Assembly (NCBI GenBank): GCA_017881145.1
Contig: JADGRG010000478.1
Coordinates: forward strand, 1-6,702
Reading direction: 5' to 3'
Length of the DNA: 6,702 nt
DNA from: Sandaracinaceae bacterium
GTDB taxonomy: Bacteria > Myxococcota_A > Polyangia > Polyangiales > JAFGIB01
In this document: piece after piece, positions 6,640 to 6,702 of the stretch
Position numbering within the stretch: the first letter of the stretch is position 1
Layout of the letters: each line of letters opens with the position of its first letter
Program-made: the position numbers and the translations under genes
The notes under the pieces: model-generated
What the model saw: only the letters and a program-made list of their open reading frames with translations
Told to the model about the DNA's origin: nothing
The model's database searches: none

Positions 6640-6702
6640 TCAGTGCTCACGGTTGCCCATCAGCTTTTCGTAGAGCACCGGGCCGAGATTGGCGCGCATC
6701 AA
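6640..6702 (-). CDS. C-terminal end of an unidentified protein (partial)
   Basis: The only open frame at this edge encodes 20 residues, LMRANLGPVLYEKLMGNREH, then TGA at 6640-6642. Seventeen of the 20 codons end in G or C, like the neighbouring genes, and the other two frames contain stops, so it is probably the end of a gene that begins outside the window. I do not recognise it. The TGA may not be the natural end, because the same frame goes on for about 26 codons as a plausible membrane-spanning segment. Confidence 0.5.
   Translation of the reverse strand: MMRANLGPVLYEKLMGNREH

Noticed and set aside
1..6702. CRISPR arrays, tRNA or rRNA genes, insertion sequences or phage genes
   Set aside because: No regularly spaced repeats, tRNA-like folds, transposase motifs or terminal inverted repeats were seen. 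The window is ordinary chromosomal housekeeping sequence apart from the points listed.

Overview
The window looks like a piece of chromosome from a GC-rich Gram-negative bacterium. All five recognisable genes lie on the minus strand, so they read from base 6702 towards base 1. The order prfB-lysS-lolC/E-lolD recalls the housekeeping clusters of the former Deltaproteobacteria (Myxococcota, Desulfobacterota), where this block often leads into outer-membrane assembly genes. A myxobacterial or Polyangia-like source is my inference from composition and gene order, not from a database match.

Layout in transcription order: (1) a short C-terminal fragment of an unidentified gene enters at base 6702 and stops at 6640. 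(2) nadA, quinolinate synthase, is complete at 5558-6505. (3) A 201-base gap holds stem-loops, a tandem 11-mer and a plausible sigma70-type promoter. (4) prfB, release factor 2, spans 4207-5356 and carries the classic CUU-UGA-C programmed +1 frameshift near its start. (5) lysS, lysyl-tRNA synthetase, overlaps the prfB stop by one base. (6) A large LolC/LolE-type permease gene overlaps lysS by four bases and has an unusual N-terminal membrane extension. (7) lolD, the matching ATPase, starts six bases later and runs off the window at base 1. Genes 4 to 7 form one tightly packed operon that joins translation functions to lipoprotein export.

The most striking observation is in prfB. Besides the known frameshift UGA, the reading frame contains a second in-frame UGA (4528-4530), exactly where RF1 and RF2 proteins carry a conserved cysteine just before the Q-x-E-R-S-Q-H-K-N block. 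The downstream frame is unchanged and encodes a normal RF2 C-terminus. UGA is clearly a stop in this genome: nadA, lysS and lolC all end with it. RF2 is also the factor that reads UGA. The site is therefore either a one-base sequence error or mutation (TGC to TGA), or a second self-regulating recoding or readthrough event. The sequence alone cannot decide between these.
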